From Hydrogenophaga sp. RAC07 (GTDB taxonomy: Bacteria > Pseudomonadota > Gammaproteobacteria > Burkholderiales > Burkholderiaceae_C): DNA of 64,000 nucleotides. The notes under the pieces were generated by a model. It did no database searches and was not told the origin of the DNA. It saw nothing but the letters and a program-made list of their open reading frames with translations. This document shows positions 16,502 to 26,462 of this stretch, piece after piece. The stretch is taken from assembly GCF_001713375.1 (NCBI RefSeq), contig NZ_CP016449.1:1612001-1676000 (forward strand), given 5' to 3'. The stretch's first letter is position 1. Each line of letters starts with the position of its first letter. The translations under genes and the position numbers were made by a program.

Positions 16502-18457
16502 ATGGCACGGTGGGCGCCGGGCTGGCGGGGTGCGGGCGTGCTGCTGCTGGCGGGTTTGCTGGGGCTGGCCGCACTGAGCTTGTCGACCCGGCATCCCGTG
16601 GCCCCGATGGTGGTTTCGGTGGGGATCTTGCTGACTGCGGTGTGGGTGGGCTGGCGGCCCGAAGCGATGTGGTTTCTGCTGCCCGCCTTGCTGCCGGTGA
16701 TGAGTTTTGCGCCCTGGACCGGTTGGACGCTGATCGACGAGTCGGACCTGCTGGTGATGGCCTGCCTGGTGGGCGGGTTCGTGCGATGTGCGCTGAACGG
16801 GAGTTCGCGCGAAGACGATGCAAGAAAATTAGGTGAGCGCGTCTTCGTGGCCCTGTGGTGCTTGCTCGCGCTCACGTTGGTTTGGGGCGTTTGGCTGGGA
16901 CTGCGTGACGCAGGTGCGGACTGGCCGGCGCTGCTGCGGGACGAGGCCGCACTGTACGCACCGCACGACAGCGCCTGGAACACCCTGCGTGTGGCCAAGA
17001 GCCTGGTCTGGGCCCTCCTGCTGGGCGCGCTCATGTGGGCGCACTCGCCGGCGCTCAAGCCAGCCGCCTGGGTGGCGCGCGGCATGGTGGCCGGTTTGGT
17101 GCTGGTGTGCCTGGTGGTGCTGTGGGAACGCGTGGTTTACGCCGGCCTGTTCGATTTCAGCCTGCCGTACCGCACCAGCGCCTGGTTCTGGGAAATGCAC
17201 GTGGGCGGCGGCGCGATCGACGCTTACCTCGCCATGGCGCTGCCCTTTGCCTTCTGGGCCGTGTGGACAGCGCCCACCGCGTGGCGCTGGGCAGCGGCCA
17301 ATGGCCTGGTGGTGGTGTCGGTGTACACCGTGCTCACCACCTATTCGCGCGGCGTCTACCTCGCGGTGTTGATCTCGCTCGTGTTCATGGCGGTGAGCGC
17401 CTGGCGTTTGAAACTGGCGCCCGCCGCGGGGGCGGCCTGGGGCCGGCGCACGCTGGGCAGCCTGCTGCTGGTGTTGGGCCTGGAGGGTCTGCTGGTGTTT
17501 GGAGGGGGCTCGTTCATGGCGAACCGGCTCGCGAGTTCGGATGTCGACCTGGTGGGGCGCGTCGTGCACTGGCAGTCCGGCGTGGGCTTGCTCAAGGCGC
17601 CGGCTGACTGGGTGCAGGGGCTGGGTGTTGGGCGGTTTTCAGCGCATTACAGCCGCGAAGTGCAGGGCGGTGGGTACCCAGGCCGAGCCGACTGGCAGCG
17701 TTCCGCCGCCGGTGTGCCGCAGGTTGCGCTGTCCGGTCCCGCGTCCGAAGGTCAGCGCGAAGGCTACTTTGCGCTGACGCAGCGGGTCGACGTGGGCACG
17801 GTGGGCGGCCATCGCGTTCGCTTGCGCGCCCACAGCGATCAGCCGGCGGATCTGTTGGTGAGTGTTTGCGAGCGGCACTTGCTTTACGAGTTTCGGTGTG
17901 AGTGGCAGTGGGTCGCCGTGCCCGTGTCCGAGGTCAGCGAAGGCTTCATCGAGGTCGTGCTGGCCGGCGACGCGTTGGATGACCGCAGCGCGCGAGAGCA
18001 GCTGCGCCAGGGCGTGCTGGCCGTGGCCCCCGCGCAGGGCGGTTCAACCGTGCACGTGCAGAGCCTAGAGTTGTTCGACGCGGGCGGGCGTCAACTGCTG
18101 AAGAACCATGAGTTCGGCGCCGGCCTGCAGCACTGGTTTCCGATGGCCCTGGGCTATTTCCAGCCCTGGCACATCGACAACCTGTATCTGGACGTGCTGA
18201 TCGAGCGCGGTCTCGTTGGTCTGGCTGTCTTTGCGCTCTGGGTGTTCTGGGTGGGCATTTCGCTGTATGGGGGCTTGCAAAGGCGCAATCCCCTAGCCTG
18301 GGTGATGGCCGGCGCCGTGCTTGGAATGTTGAGTCTGGGTTCCGTGATCAGTGTCACGGAAGTGCCGCGTGTTCTGCTGATACTGACCCTGTTGCTGTGG
18401 TCAAGCGGCACGATTCGTGGACAAATAGAGGGTGTTTCACGGTGTAACCGGTTGTAG
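16502..18457 (+). CDS. O-antigen ligase/polymerase-like membrane protein with inserted periplasmic domain
   Basis: A 651-residue inner-membrane protein with about ten hydrophobic segments and the Wzy/WaaL core (LTTYSRGVYLAVLISLVFM). A soluble segment of roughly 170 residues (about 17650-18150), with jelly-roll-like motifs (GYFALTQRVDVGTVGG, VHVQSLELFDAGG, LLKNHEFGAGLQHWF), sits between late membrane helices. That is larger than the periplasmic loop of ordinary family members and resembles a carbohydrate-binding domain. The ATG at 16502 follows the decarboxylase stop by 8 bases. Its likely job is to polymerise or transfer the exopolysaccharide. Confidence 0.82.
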   Translation: MARWAPGWRGAGVLLLAGLLGLAALSLSTRHPVAPMVVSVGILLTAVWVGWRPEAMWFLLPALLPVMSFAPWTGWTLIDESDLLVMACLVGGFVRCALNGSSREDDARKLGERVFVALWCLLALTLVWGVWLGLRDAGADWPALLRDEAALYAPHDSAWNTLRVAKSLVWALLLGALMWAHSPALKPAAWVARGMVAGLVLVCLVVLWERVVYAGLFDFSLPYRTSAWFWEMHVGGGAIDAYLAMALPFAFWAVWTAPTAWRWAAANGLVVVSVYTVLTTYSRGVYLAVLISLVFMAVSAWRLKLAPAAGAAWGRRTLGSLLLVLGLEGLLVFGGGSFMANRLASSDVDLVGRVVHWQSGVGLLKAPADWVQGLGVGRFSAHYSREVQGGGYPGRADWQRSAAGVPQVALSGPASEGQREGYFALTQRVDVGTVGGHRVRLRAHSDQPADLLVSVCERHLLYEFRCEWQWVAVPVSEVSEGFIEVVLAGDALDDRSAREQLRQGVLAVAPAQGGSTVHVQSLELFDAGGRQLLKNHEFGAGLQHWFPMALGYFQPWHIDNLYLDVLIERGLVGLAVFALWVFWVGISLYGGLQRRNPLAWVMAGAVLGMLSLGSVISVTEVPRVLLILTLLLWSSGTIRGQIEGVSRCNRL

Positions 18458-18487
18458 TCATTTGGATTACGCGGTAAGGTACCCGGT

Positions 18488-18510
18488 GGTGTCAAAAGTC
18501 GCTTGACACC
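18488..18510 (+). repeat. Inverted repeat GGTGTCA-N9-TGACACC before sugar transferase
   Basis: Perfect 7-base arms with a 9-base centre, 32 bases upstream of the sugar-transferase start. It resembles the PEP-CTERM palindromes (TGTC..GACA) but the inner spacing is 11, not 9. It could be an operator or a hairpin between the ligase and transferase genes; no sigma-54 promoter is visible nearby. Confidence 0.5.
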
Positions 18511-18541
18511 ATGATTCGAAAATACACATGGACGTTCTGTT

Positions 18542-19936
18542 TTGATCAAGATTTTTAACCACTATTTCCACCGTCGAACGGTGCTCCAGGTCATGCTTGA
18601 CATGGGTCTGGTGGTGGGGGCACTGATCGTGGCGATGTTCGTCCAGTCCAATTCCACAGTGCTCAACGCCTCTGTGGTCACCGAAGGATTGAGCCGCGGT
18701 GTGCTCATGGCGCTGGGCATGTTGGCCGTGAATTCCGCGCTTGGCTTCTACGAACGCACCCGCAGCAAGACCACCGGTCAGATGCGCGCACGCGCCGTGT
18801 TGTCTTTTGTACTGTCTGGCGTCATTGCCGTGGGCGTGTTGTGGTTCCTGCCGCTGGAGCCTTCTTACGATGCCAAATGGGTCGCGCTGGTCGTGTTGGG
18901 CACCACGGGGTTCATGTTGACCCACCGGGTTCTGGTGGGCGAGATGCTGCCCAAGTCGCTGACCCGGCGCAAGGTGCTGGTGTACGGCACCGGTGAACGC
19001 GCCCAGATGGTGGGCAAGTCCCTGACCCACGCCAGCGCCAACGTCGAGCTGGTGGGCTACTATGCCAGCCCGAATGAAACCGACCACCGCGTGACGTCTT
19101 GGGCCACGTTGGGTCCTGGTGAGCGCCTCAACGATCTGGTCACGCGCACCGGCGTGGACGAAATCGTGGTCGCTCTGACCGAACGGCGTGGCGGCAGCAT
19201 GCCCATGCGCGAGCTGCTCGATTGCAAGCTCCAGGGCGTGCGCGTGTCCGACATCGCCACCTACTTTGAACAAAACCTGGGCCAGATCCGGCTGGAGTCG
19301 GCCTCAGCCGGCTGGCTGATCTTTGGTGAAGGCTTCAACCAGGGCTTCGTGCGCACCTCGGTCAAACGCCTGTTCGACATCGCCGGTGCGCTGGTGCTGA
19401 TCGTGGTCTCGCTGCCCATCATGGTGTTGACCGCGCTGGCCATCAAGCTGGAGAGTCCGGGCCCGATCCTGTACCGCCAGGAGCGCGTGGGCCTGGACAG
19501 CAAAACCTTCAACGTGGTGAAGTTCCGCAGCATGCGCACCGACGCCGAAAAAGACGGCGTGCCGCGCTGGGCCACCGCGGCCGACAGCCGCGTCACCCGC
19601 ATCGGCCGCGTGATCCGCAAACTGCGCATTGACGAGTTGCCTCAGTTGTTCGGCGTGCTCACGGGCGACATGAGCCTCGTGGGCCCGCGCCCCGAGCGGC
19701 CTTATTTTGTGGACCAGCTCACGCAGGACATTCCGTTTTACGCGGTTCGTCACAGCGTGAAACCAGGTGTGACTGGCTGGGCGCAGGTCAGTTACCAGTA
19801 CGGCGCGTCGCGCGAAGACACGGTCGAGAAGCTGCAATACGACCTCTACTACGTGAAGAACCACTCGCTCTTCCTCGATCTGGTGATCCTTTTCGAGACC
19901 ATCGGCGTGGTGCTGACGGGCAAAGGTGCCCAGTAA
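18542..19936 (+). CDS. XrtA/PEP-CTERM-associated undecaprenyl-phosphate sugar phosphotransferase
   Basis: A 464-residue membrane enzyme (TIGR03013 type) that starts an exopolysaccharide repeat by moving a sugar-1-phosphate onto undecaprenyl phosphate. Four N-terminal membrane helices and a Rossmann-like nucleotide fold (VLVYGTGERAQMVG) are followed by another helix and the catalytic bacterial sugar transferase domain (ESPGPILYRQERVG, KFRSMRTDAE, KLRIDELPQL, GPRPERPYF). The start is TTG at 18542 (MIKIFNHYFHRRTVLQ), which matches the family N-terminus. The next gene follows after 33 bases. Confidence 0.93.
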   Translation: MIKIFNHYFHRRTVLQVMLDMGLVVGALIVAMFVQSNSTVLNASVVTEGLSRGVLMALGMLAVNSALGFYERTRSKTTGQMRARAVLSFVLSGVIAVGVLWFLPLEPSYDAKWVALVVLGTTGFMLTHRVLVGEMLPKSLTRRKVLVYGTGERAQMVGKSLTHASANVELVGYYASPNETDHRVTSWATLGPGERLNDLVTRTGVDEIVVALTERRGGSMPMRELLDCKLQGVRVSDIATYFEQNLGQIRLESASAGWLIFGEGFNQGFVRTSVKRLFDIAGALVLIVVSLPIMVLTALAIKLESPGPILYRQERVGLDSKTFNVVKFRSMRTDAEKDGVPRWATAADSRVTRIGRVIRKLRIDELPQLFGVLTGDMSLVGPRPERPYFVDQLTQDIPFYAVRHSVKPGVTGWAQVSYQYGASREDTVEKLQYDLYYVKNHSLFLDLVILFETIGVVLTGKGAQ

Positions 19937-19969
19937 AGCGCTCGGACCCGTGACGGCGCGGCAACCGGC

Positions 19970-22078
19970 ATGATCGGCGTCGACAACTCCCTGATGGCCT
20001 GGGGCTTTGCTGCCGCGGCCCTGGCCTATGCGCTGCTGGGTTTCCTGGTGGCCCGCCAGGGTTACCTCAAGCGACCGGTGAACCGCCCCGGCGTGGCCAT
20101 CTTGCTGGCTGCTGTGCTCACCACGACTTGGGCGGGCTTGAGCCTGCTGGCCCTGGCGGCACCCATCTGGTGGGTGTGGGCTGCGGTGGCCGATGTCTGC
20201 CGCTACGCCGCGTGGTTTGCTTTCATCGTGTTCCTCTTCCGGGCCAGCGCCGATCAGGGGAGGGCGCTGGATGCTGCGCCCTGGATGGCACCACTGGCCG
20301 TGGCGTTGCCACTGTTGAGCCTGCTCAGCCTGGTGTTTTCGGCCATCTGGTTCCAGCCTTCAGGCGGAGCGCCGGTCGGTCTGTTCCTGAGCATGATGCT
20401 GCTGTCGGTGCTGGGTCTGGTGCTGGTGGAGCAGCTGTTTCGCAACCTGCCCGAAGACGCGCTCTGGAGCGCCAAGCCGATTTGTCTGGGGCTGGCCGGC
20501 ATCTTCCTGTTCGACCTGTATCTGTACTCGCAGGCGGTGCTGTTTGCCGGCATCGACCAGGACGCCTGGAACATCCGCGGCATCGTGCACGCGGCCTTGA
20601 TGCCGCTGCTGCTGCTGTCCACCACGCGGCACCGCAACTGGATCGCCAAGATCCGCGTCTCGCGCAAGGTGGTGTTCCATTCGGCCACGCTGCTCATGGC
20701 CGGCGGCTATCTGCTGTTCATTGCCGGCGTTGGTTACTACGTGCGCTATTTCGGCAGCGACTGGGGCCGCGCCTTGCAGCTGGCACTGGTGTTCTTGGCG
20801 CTGGTGTTGTTGATTGCACTGGCGCTGTCGCGCTCGTTCCGGGCGCACCTGCGGGTGATGCTGGGCAAACACTTTTTCAGCTACCGGTACGACTACCGCG
20901 AAGAGTGGCTCAAGTTCACCCAGACGCTGTCCACCCAGAGCGCACCGGGGGAGACGGGGCTGAACGTGATCCGTGGCCTGGCCGACATGCTGGAAAGCCC
21001 GGCCGGAGCACTGTGGCTGCGCCGGCCTGATGAAAAGCTCTACCGCCAGGTGGCGCGCTGGAACCTGCCGCAGCAGTCGCAGACCGAACCGGTGGACTCG
21101 GCCTTGCTGGACTTCATGCACCGCACCGGCTGGGTGGTCAACCTCGAGGAATACCGCGTTTCACCCGATCGCTACGAGAACCTCACCTTGCCCGACTGGT
21201 TGCAGGCACAAGCGCAGGCCTGGCTTCTGGTGCCGCTGTGGCTGGGCAACGAGCTGCTGGGTTTTGTGGTGCTGGGCAGCCCCCGAACCCGCATGGACGT
21301 GAACTGGGAAGTCACCGATCTGCTCAAGACCGCAGGTCGCCAAGCCGCGAGTTTTCTGGCGCAGATGCAGTCGACCGAAGCCTTGCTGGAGGCGCGCAAG
21401 TTCGAAGCCTTCAGCCGCATGTCGGCCTTTGTGGTGCACGACCTCAAGAACATCGTGACCCAGCTCTCGCTGATGGTGAAGAACGCCAAGCGGCTGAGCC
21501 ACAACCCCGAGTTCCAGGCCGACATGCTGATGACGGTGGAGAACTCGCTGGAGCGCATGCGCCAGCTCATGCTGCAGCTGCGCGAGGGGGCTGCTCCGGG
21601 CGGAGCGGCGGTGGGGGTCGACCTGGGCCGCATCGCGCAAGGCCTGGCGCAAAGCGTGTCGCGCCGTGGTCGCGAGCTTGAGGTCGATGTGCAGCCCCGT
21701 GTGGCCACGCGGGGCCATGAAGACCGGCTTGAGCGCGTCATGGGCCACCTGGTGAACAACGCGCTGGACGCCACCGAATCGCCCCAACGGGTGTGGCTCA
21801 AGATCGACCGTTTTGGCAGCCATGCGCGCGTGGAAGTCGGGGACAATGGCATGGGCATGTCCGAGAGCTTCGTGCAGGAGCGGCTGTTCAAGCCGTTCCA
21901 GACCACCAAGGAAGCCGGCATGGGCATCGGCGCCTACGAGAGTTTTCAGTACGTGCAGGAGCTGGGGGGCAAGGTGAGCGTCGACAGCAGGGAAGGCGAG
22001 GGGACCGTGGTCACGCTCCTGCTGCCGCTGATCGAGTCGTTCCAGGAATCCGACTGGCATCAATTGGGAGAGGCATGA
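19970..22078 (+). CDS. prsK: XrtA/PEP-CTERM system histidine kinase PrsK
   Basis: A 702-residue sensor kinase with a long hydrophobic N-terminus (about ten helices, residues 1-290), a GAF-like domain (about 310-480), the phospho-acceptor His490 in FVVHDLKNIV, and a C-terminal ATPase domain (VMGHLVNNALDATE, VGDNGMGMSESFV, GMGIGAYESF). It partners PrsR, whose start overlaps its stop. In other bacteria this pair with RpoN activates PEP-CTERM genes and floc formation. The signal sensed is unknown. Confidence 0.94.
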   Translation: MIGVDNSLMAWGFAAAALAYALLGFLVARQGYLKRPVNRPGVAILLAAVLTTTWAGLSLLALAAPIWWVWAAVADVCRYAAWFAFIVFLFRASADQGRALDAAPWMAPLAVALPLLSLLSLVFSAIWFQPSGGAPVGLFLSMMLLSVLGLVLVEQLFRNLPEDALWSAKPICLGLAGIFLFDLYLYSQAVLFAGIDQDAWNIRGIVHAALMPLLLLSTTRHRNWIAKIRVSRKVVFHSATLLMAGGYLLFIAGVGYYVRYFGSDWGRALQLALVFLALVLLIALALSRSFRAHLRVMLGKHFFSYRYDYREEWLKFTQTLSTQSAPGETGLNVIRGLADMLESPAGALWLRRPDEKLYRQVARWNLPQQSQTEPVDSALLDFMHRTGWVVNLEEYRVSPDRYENLTLPDWLQAQAQAWLLVPLWLGNELLGFVVLGSPRTRMDVNWEVTDLLKTAGRQAASFLAQMQSTEALLEARKFEAFSRMSAFVVHDLKNIVTQLSLMVKNAKRLSHNPEFQADMLMTVENSLERMRQLMLQLREGAAPGGAAVGVDLGRIAQGLAQSVSRRGRELEVDVQPRVATRGHEDRLERVMGHLVNNALDATESPQRVWLKIDRFGSHARVEVGDNGMGMSESFVQERLFKPFQTTKEAGMGIGAYESFQYVQELGGKVSVDSREGEGTVVTLLLPLIESFQESDWHQLGEA

Positions 22079-23436
22079 GCGCAGACAAAGGCCCGCAGTT
22101 GCTGATCGTGGAAGACGATCTGGCACTGCAGAAACAAATCAAATGGTCGCTCGACCAGTTCGCTTCCGCCACCGCGGACGATCGAGAGAGCGCTCTCACA
22201 CAACTGCGTCGCCACGCGCCCGCCGTCGTCACCATGGACCTGGGCCTGCCGCCCGACGCGGACGGCACCGACGAGGGCTTCAAGTTGCTGGAGCAGATCG
22301 TGGTCTCGTCGCCCGACACCAAGGTGATTGTGCTCACCGGTCAGAACGGCCAGTCCAACGCGCTCAAGGCCATTGCCATGGGTGCCTACGACTTCCTGGC
22401 CAAGCCCTTCGAGCCTGAAATGCTCAACCTCACGGTGGAGCGGGCGTTCCGCCTGCACGAGCTGCAAACCGAAAACGCACGCCTGCAGTCCATGCGCCAG
22501 GCCGACACCTTGTCCGGCCTGATCACGCGCGATCCCGACGTGCTGCGTGTGTGCCGCACCATCGAAAAGGTGGCCAACACCGGCGCCACCGTGATGCTGC
22601 TGGGTGAGAGTGGCACCGGCAAGGAGGTTCTGGCCCGAGGACTGCACCAGTCGTCCAACCGCAGGGCAGGGCGCTTTGTGGCCATCAACTGCGCGGCCAT
22701 TCCCGAGAATCTGCTGGAGAGCGAGCTCTTCGGCTATGAAAAGGGTTCGTTCACCGGCGCGGCCAAGACCACGCTGGGCAAGATCGAAACCGCCAACGGC
22801 GGCACGCTCATGCTCGACGAGATCGGCGACTTGCCCATGCCGTTGCAAGCCAAGCTGTTGCGCTTCTTGCAGGAACGTGTCATCGAACGGGTGGGCGGCC
22901 GCCAGGAGATCCCGGTCGATGTGCGTATCGTCTGCGCCACCCACCAGGACCTGAAGCAGCTCACCACCGAAGGCCGCTTCCGCGAAGATCTGTATTACCG
23001 GCTGGCCGAGATCGTGGTCAACATCCCCCCGCTGCGCGCGCGTGTGGGCGATGCCGCCTTGCTGGCCCACGCCTTCACCAAGCGTTTTGCAATGGAACAA
23101 AACCGGCGCAACCTGTCTCTGTCCGAGGACGCGCTGCGGGCCATCGAGGCGCACACCTGGCCAGGCAACATCCGCGAACTTGAAAACTGCATCAAACGCG
23201 CCACCATCATGGCCGACGGCAGCCAGGTCACTGCGGACGACCTGGGGCTGGCGGTCCCGGCGGGCGAAGAGGGTGATGCGTCGCTGGACCTGCGCACCGT
23301 GCGTGACGAGGCCGAGAAAAAGGCGGTGATTGCTGCGCTGGCCCGCTCCAACGGGAACGTGCTCAAGGCGGCCGAGCTGCTGGGTGTGAGTCGACCCACC
23401 CTGTACGACCTGATGCACCGCCTCGGTTTGAAATGA
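22075..23436 (+). CDS. prsR: PEP-CTERM system sigma-54-dependent response regulator PrsR
   Basis: A 453-residue NtrC-type activator: receiver domain with phospho-acceptor D55 (TMDLGLPPDADG), AAA+ domain with Walker A GESGTGKE (about residue 178) and sigma-54 contact loop ELFGYEKGSFTGA, and a Fis-type helix-turn-helix at the end (NVLKAAELLGVSRPTLYDLM). It would activate the three sigma-54 promoters found at 9.4-10.6 kb. The contact loop has Ser where GAFTGA has Ala, a common variant. The start overlaps the prsK stop (ATGA), with GGGAGAGGC as ribosome-binding site. Confidence 0.95.
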   Translation: MSADKGPQLLIVEDDLALQKQIKWSLDQFASATADDRESALTQLRRHAPAVVTMDLGLPPDADGTDEGFKLLEQIVVSSPDTKVIVLTGQNGQSNALKAIAMGAYDFLAKPFEPEMLNLTVERAFRLHELQTENARLQSMRQADTLSGLITRDPDVLRVCRTIEKVANTGATVMLLGESGTGKEVLARGLHQSSNRRAGRFVAINCAAIPENLLESELFGYEKGSFTGAAKTTLGKIETANGGTLMLDEIGDLPMPLQAKLLRFLQERVIERVGGRQEIPVDVRIVCATHQDLKQLTTEGRFREDLYYRLAEIVVNIPPLRARVGDAALLAHAFTKRFAMEQNRRNLSLSEDALRAIEAHTWPGNIRELENCIKRATIMADGSQVTADDLGLAVPAGEEGDASLDLRTVRDEAEKKAVIAALARSNGNVLKAAELLGVSRPTLYDLMHRLGLK

Positions 23437-23464
23437 CACCCCGCTTGATCAAGAGGAGCACTCC

Positions 23465-26242
23465 ATGAAACACACAACCAACCCATGGCGCATTGCGCCG
23501 GTGGCCTTGTCCATCGCCCTGCTGCTCGCGGCTTGCGGCAACAGCGATCCGCAGAAGATGGTGGAGTCCGCGCGGGAGTACATGGACAAGAAGGACAACG
23601 CCGCGGCGATCATCCAGCTCAAGAACGCACTGCAGGAAAAGCCCGACCTCGCCGAAGCGCGCTTCCTGCTGGGCAAGGCACTGCTCGCCAACGGCGATCC
23701 GGTGGGTGGCCAGACCGAACTGCAAAAAGCATTGGATCTGGGTCACGCAGCCGACGAAGTCACGCCCTTGCTGGCCCGCAGCCGCTTGATGCAGGGTCAG
23801 TTCGCCGGGGTGACCAAAGACTACGCCGCCGTGCAACTGGGCAACGCCGAGTCCAACGCCACCCTCAAGACCCTGGTGGCTGTGGCCTGGCGCCAGCAGG
23901 GCAACCAGGATGCCTTCCAGAAAAGTCTGCAAGAGGCGCTCACCGCCAAACCCGACCACGAGCCGGCGCTGATTGAACAGGCCCGGCTCAAGGCGGCCCA
24001 GCGCGACTTTGACGGTGCTTTGGGTGTTCTGACGGCGCTGCTGGCCAAATCGCCCAAGAACGAAGACGCGCTCAAGCTGCGCGGCGACATCCTGCTCTAC
24101 GGCAAGAACGAGCCCGACCAGGCCTTGGCCGCTTACCGCGAATCGGCCGCTGCCCGGCCCAAGTTCCAGGAAGGACAGGGCGGCGTGGTGCGCGTGTTGC
24201 TCAGCCAGGGCAAGCTCGACGAAGCTGCCAAGGAAATCGAAACCCTCAAGACCTTCGCGGCCGGCTACCCGCAAACCCTCACCCTGCAGGCCCAGCTGGC
24301 GCTGCAGAAGAACGAACTGCCCGCCGCGCGCGAACACGCGCAGCAACTGCTCAAGCTCACGCCGAACAACCCCACTGCGCTGGAGCTCGCCGGCTCGATC
24401 GAGTACCAGCTCAACTCCATGGTGCAGGCCGAAGCCCTGCTGGCGCGCGCGGTGCAGGCCGCGCCGCAACTACGCGTGGCGCGCCGGGTGCTGGTGTTGA
24501 CCTACCTGCGCACCGGTCAGGTGGATCGCGCCATCGCCGCCTTGCCCGCCGACATCGCCACCAACGACTCCGACCCGGCGCTCCTGTCGGTGGCCGGGCA
24601 AGCGCACATGGTCAAGGGAGATGTTGAGCTGGCGCAGCAGTTCTTCACCCGCGCCTCCAGGCTCGACCCCACCGACCCCACGAAACGCACCACGCTGGCC
24701 CTGAGCCAGATGGCGACGGGCAATGCCGAATCGGCGCTCGGTGAGCTGCAGGACATCGCGTCGTCCGACGCCGGCGTGGTGGCCGACATGGCGTTGATCA
24801 ACGCCCACATGCGCCGCCGCGACGTGGACAAGGCCTTGGTGGCCATCGACGGACTGCAGAAAAAACGCGCCAACGATCCGCTGCCGCACCAGTTGCGCGG
24901 CCGCGCACTGCTGTTGCGCAACGACCGCGCGGCGGCACGCAGCTCGTTCGAGCAAGCCCTCAAGATCGACCCCGGCTACTTTGCCGCCACCGCTGCTCTG
25001 GCCGCGCTGGACATCGTGGACCGCAAGCCGCAAGACGCGCAGCAGCGGATGGAGGCGGTGCTCAAGACCAACCCCGCCAACCCCCAGGCCTTGATGGCCC
25101 TCGCCGAAATCAAGGCTGGATCGGGCGCGGGCAAGCAGGAGGTCATCGACTTGATCCAGAAAGCGATCGACGCAGCGCCCACCGACAAGACCCCCCGGTT
25201 GATGCTGGTCGAGTACCACCTGCGCCAGAACGACGCCAAGGCCGCCTTGACCTCCGCACAAAGCGCGGCTGTGGCCTTGCCCGACGTACCCGAGCTGGTG
25301 GATGCGCTGGGTCGCGCCCAGGCCGCCAATGGTGAAAACAACCAGGCCATGAGCAGCTTCAACAAGTTGGTCGGGCTGATGCCGACGTCGCCTTTGCCCT
25401 ACCTGCGTATGGCCACCGTGCACGTGGCCGCCAAGGACAACTCCGCCGCCATCACCAGCCTGCGCAAGGCACTGGATGCACAACCCAACCTGCTGGCGGC
25501 CCAGCGCGGCTTGGCGGAGCTGTTGCTCAAGACCAACCAGGCCAGCGAGGCGGTGGCCATCAGCAAGACCGTGCAGACCCAGCGGCCGAAGGAAAGCGCG
25601 GGCTTCCTGCTGGAAGGGGATGTGCAGGCGACCAACAAAAACTGGCCCGCGGCCGCCGCGGCCTACCAGGCCGGCTTGAAAGTGGCTCCTGGGCCCGAAC
25701 TCGTCATCAAGCTGCACACCGCACTCACGCAAGGCGGCAAGGCCGCCGATGCGCAGCGCCTGACCACCGAATGGCAGCGCTCGAATCCGAACGACGCAGC
25801 CGTGCCGCTGTACCTCGGCGACCGCGCCATTGCGAGCAACCAGCTGAACGAAGCGCAGCGCCATTACGACCGCGTGATTGCCCTGCAGCCCAACAACGCG
25901 CTCGCCTTGAACAACATGGCATGGGTGGCGGGCAAGCTGGGCCGGGCTGACGCAGTGGCGCTGGCGGAAAAGGCCAACGAGGTGGCTCCGAACCAGCCTG
26001 CCTTCATGGACACACTGGCCTTGTTGCTTTCCGAGAAGAACGAACACGCGCGCGCGCTTACCCTGCAGAAGAAGGTGGTGGAACTCCAGCCCAACACGCC
26101 TTTGTTCAAGCTCAACCTGGCGAAGATCCACATCAAGGCCGGCGACAAGGCCGCTGCCAAACCGCTGCTGGATGAGTTGACCGCCTTGGGAGACAAGTTT
26201 TCCGGTCAAGCGGAAGTCACCCAACTCAAGGGTTCGCTGTGA
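23465..26242 (+). CDS. prsT: XrtA/PEP-CTERM system TPR-repeat lipoprotein PrsT
   Basis: A 925-residue lipoprotein: signal with lipobox LLAAC (Cys24), then about twenty tetratricopeptide-type helical repeats to the end (for example DNAAAIIQLKNALQEKPDLAEA, cited here in part as IIQLKNALQEKP, and QLNEAQRHYDRVIALQPNNA). It is a periplasmic or outer-membrane scaffold probably bringing together polysaccharide polymerisation and export proteins. GAGGAG precedes the ATG by 8 bases; the gap from prsR is 28 bases, so it belongs to the prsKRT operon. Its length is normal for TIGR02917. Confidence 0.94.
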   Translation: MKHTTNPWRIAPVALSIALLLAACGNSDPQKMVESAREYMDKKDNAAAIIQLKNALQEKPDLAEARFLLGKALLANGDPVGGQTELQKALDLGHAADEVTPLLARSRLMQGQFAGVTKDYAAVQLGNAESNATLKTLVAVAWRQQGNQDAFQKSLQEALTAKPDHEPALIEQARLKAAQRDFDGALGVLTALLAKSPKNEDALKLRGDILLYGKNEPDQALAAYRESAAARPKFQEGQGGVVRVLLSQGKLDEAAKEIETLKTFAAGYPQTLTLQAQLALQKNELPAAREHAQQLLKLTPNNPTALELAGSIEYQLNSMVQAEALLARAVQAAPQLRVARRVLVLTYLRTGQVDRAIAALPADIATNDSDPALLSVAGQAHMVKGDVELAQQFFTRASRLDPTDPTKRTTLALSQMATGNAESALGELQDIASSDAGVVADMALINAHMRRRDVDKALVAIDGLQKKRANDPLPHQLRGRALLLRNDRAAARSSFEQALKIDPGYFAATAALAALDIVDRKPQDAQQRMEAVLKTNPANPQALMALAEIKAGSGAGKQEVIDLIQKAIDAAPTDKTPRLMLVEYHLRQNDAKAALTSAQSAAVALPDVPELVDALGRAQAANGENNQAMSSFNKLVGLMPTSPLPYLRMATVHVAAKDNSAAITSLRKALDAQPNLLAAQRGLAELLLKTNQASEAVAISKTVQTQRPKESAGFLLEGDVQATNKNWPAAAAAYQAGLKVAPGPELVIKLHTALTQGGKAADAQRLTTEWQRSNPNDAAVPLYLGDRAIASNQLNEAQRHYDRVIALQPNNALALNNMAWVAGKLGRADAVALAEKANEVAPNQPAFMDTLALLLSEKNEHARALTLQKKVVELQPNTPLFKLNLAKIHIKAGDKAAAKPLLDELTALGDKFSGQAEVTQLKGSL

Positions 26243-26350
26243 GACCCGTGCGTCGGCATTCTTTACATCTTGGGTGCCTCAGGCCCGAGGGAAAATCAGC
26301 CAGCGCCAATTGCCTCACCAAATCAAGGACTTGTAAGCAGCTGTTAGTTT

Positions 26351-26366
26351 CGGCAGGATTCTTGCT
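26351..26366 (+). promoter_or_regulatory. Possible sigma-54 promoter before HPr-rel-A cassette
   Basis: CGGCAGGATTCTTGCT keeps the GG-GC spacing and a good -12 element (TTGCT), 97 bases upstream of the gene at 26463. There is no TGTC-N9-GACA palindrome in the preceding 100 bases, so a link to PrsR is weak. Confidence 0.3.
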
Positions 26367-26462
26367 TGCACCATCCAAAACCCACCTGACGCTCGACCTC
26401 ACAAGTCTCGACCGCTCGAATCCGCGACACAGACCGACAGCCCGGGAAGCAGGAAGCCTCAC

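Noticed and set aside
24470..26224. A 584-codon frame antisense to prsT
   Set aside because: It mirrors the TPR repeats of a well-supported gene and has no recognisable motifs or start signal.
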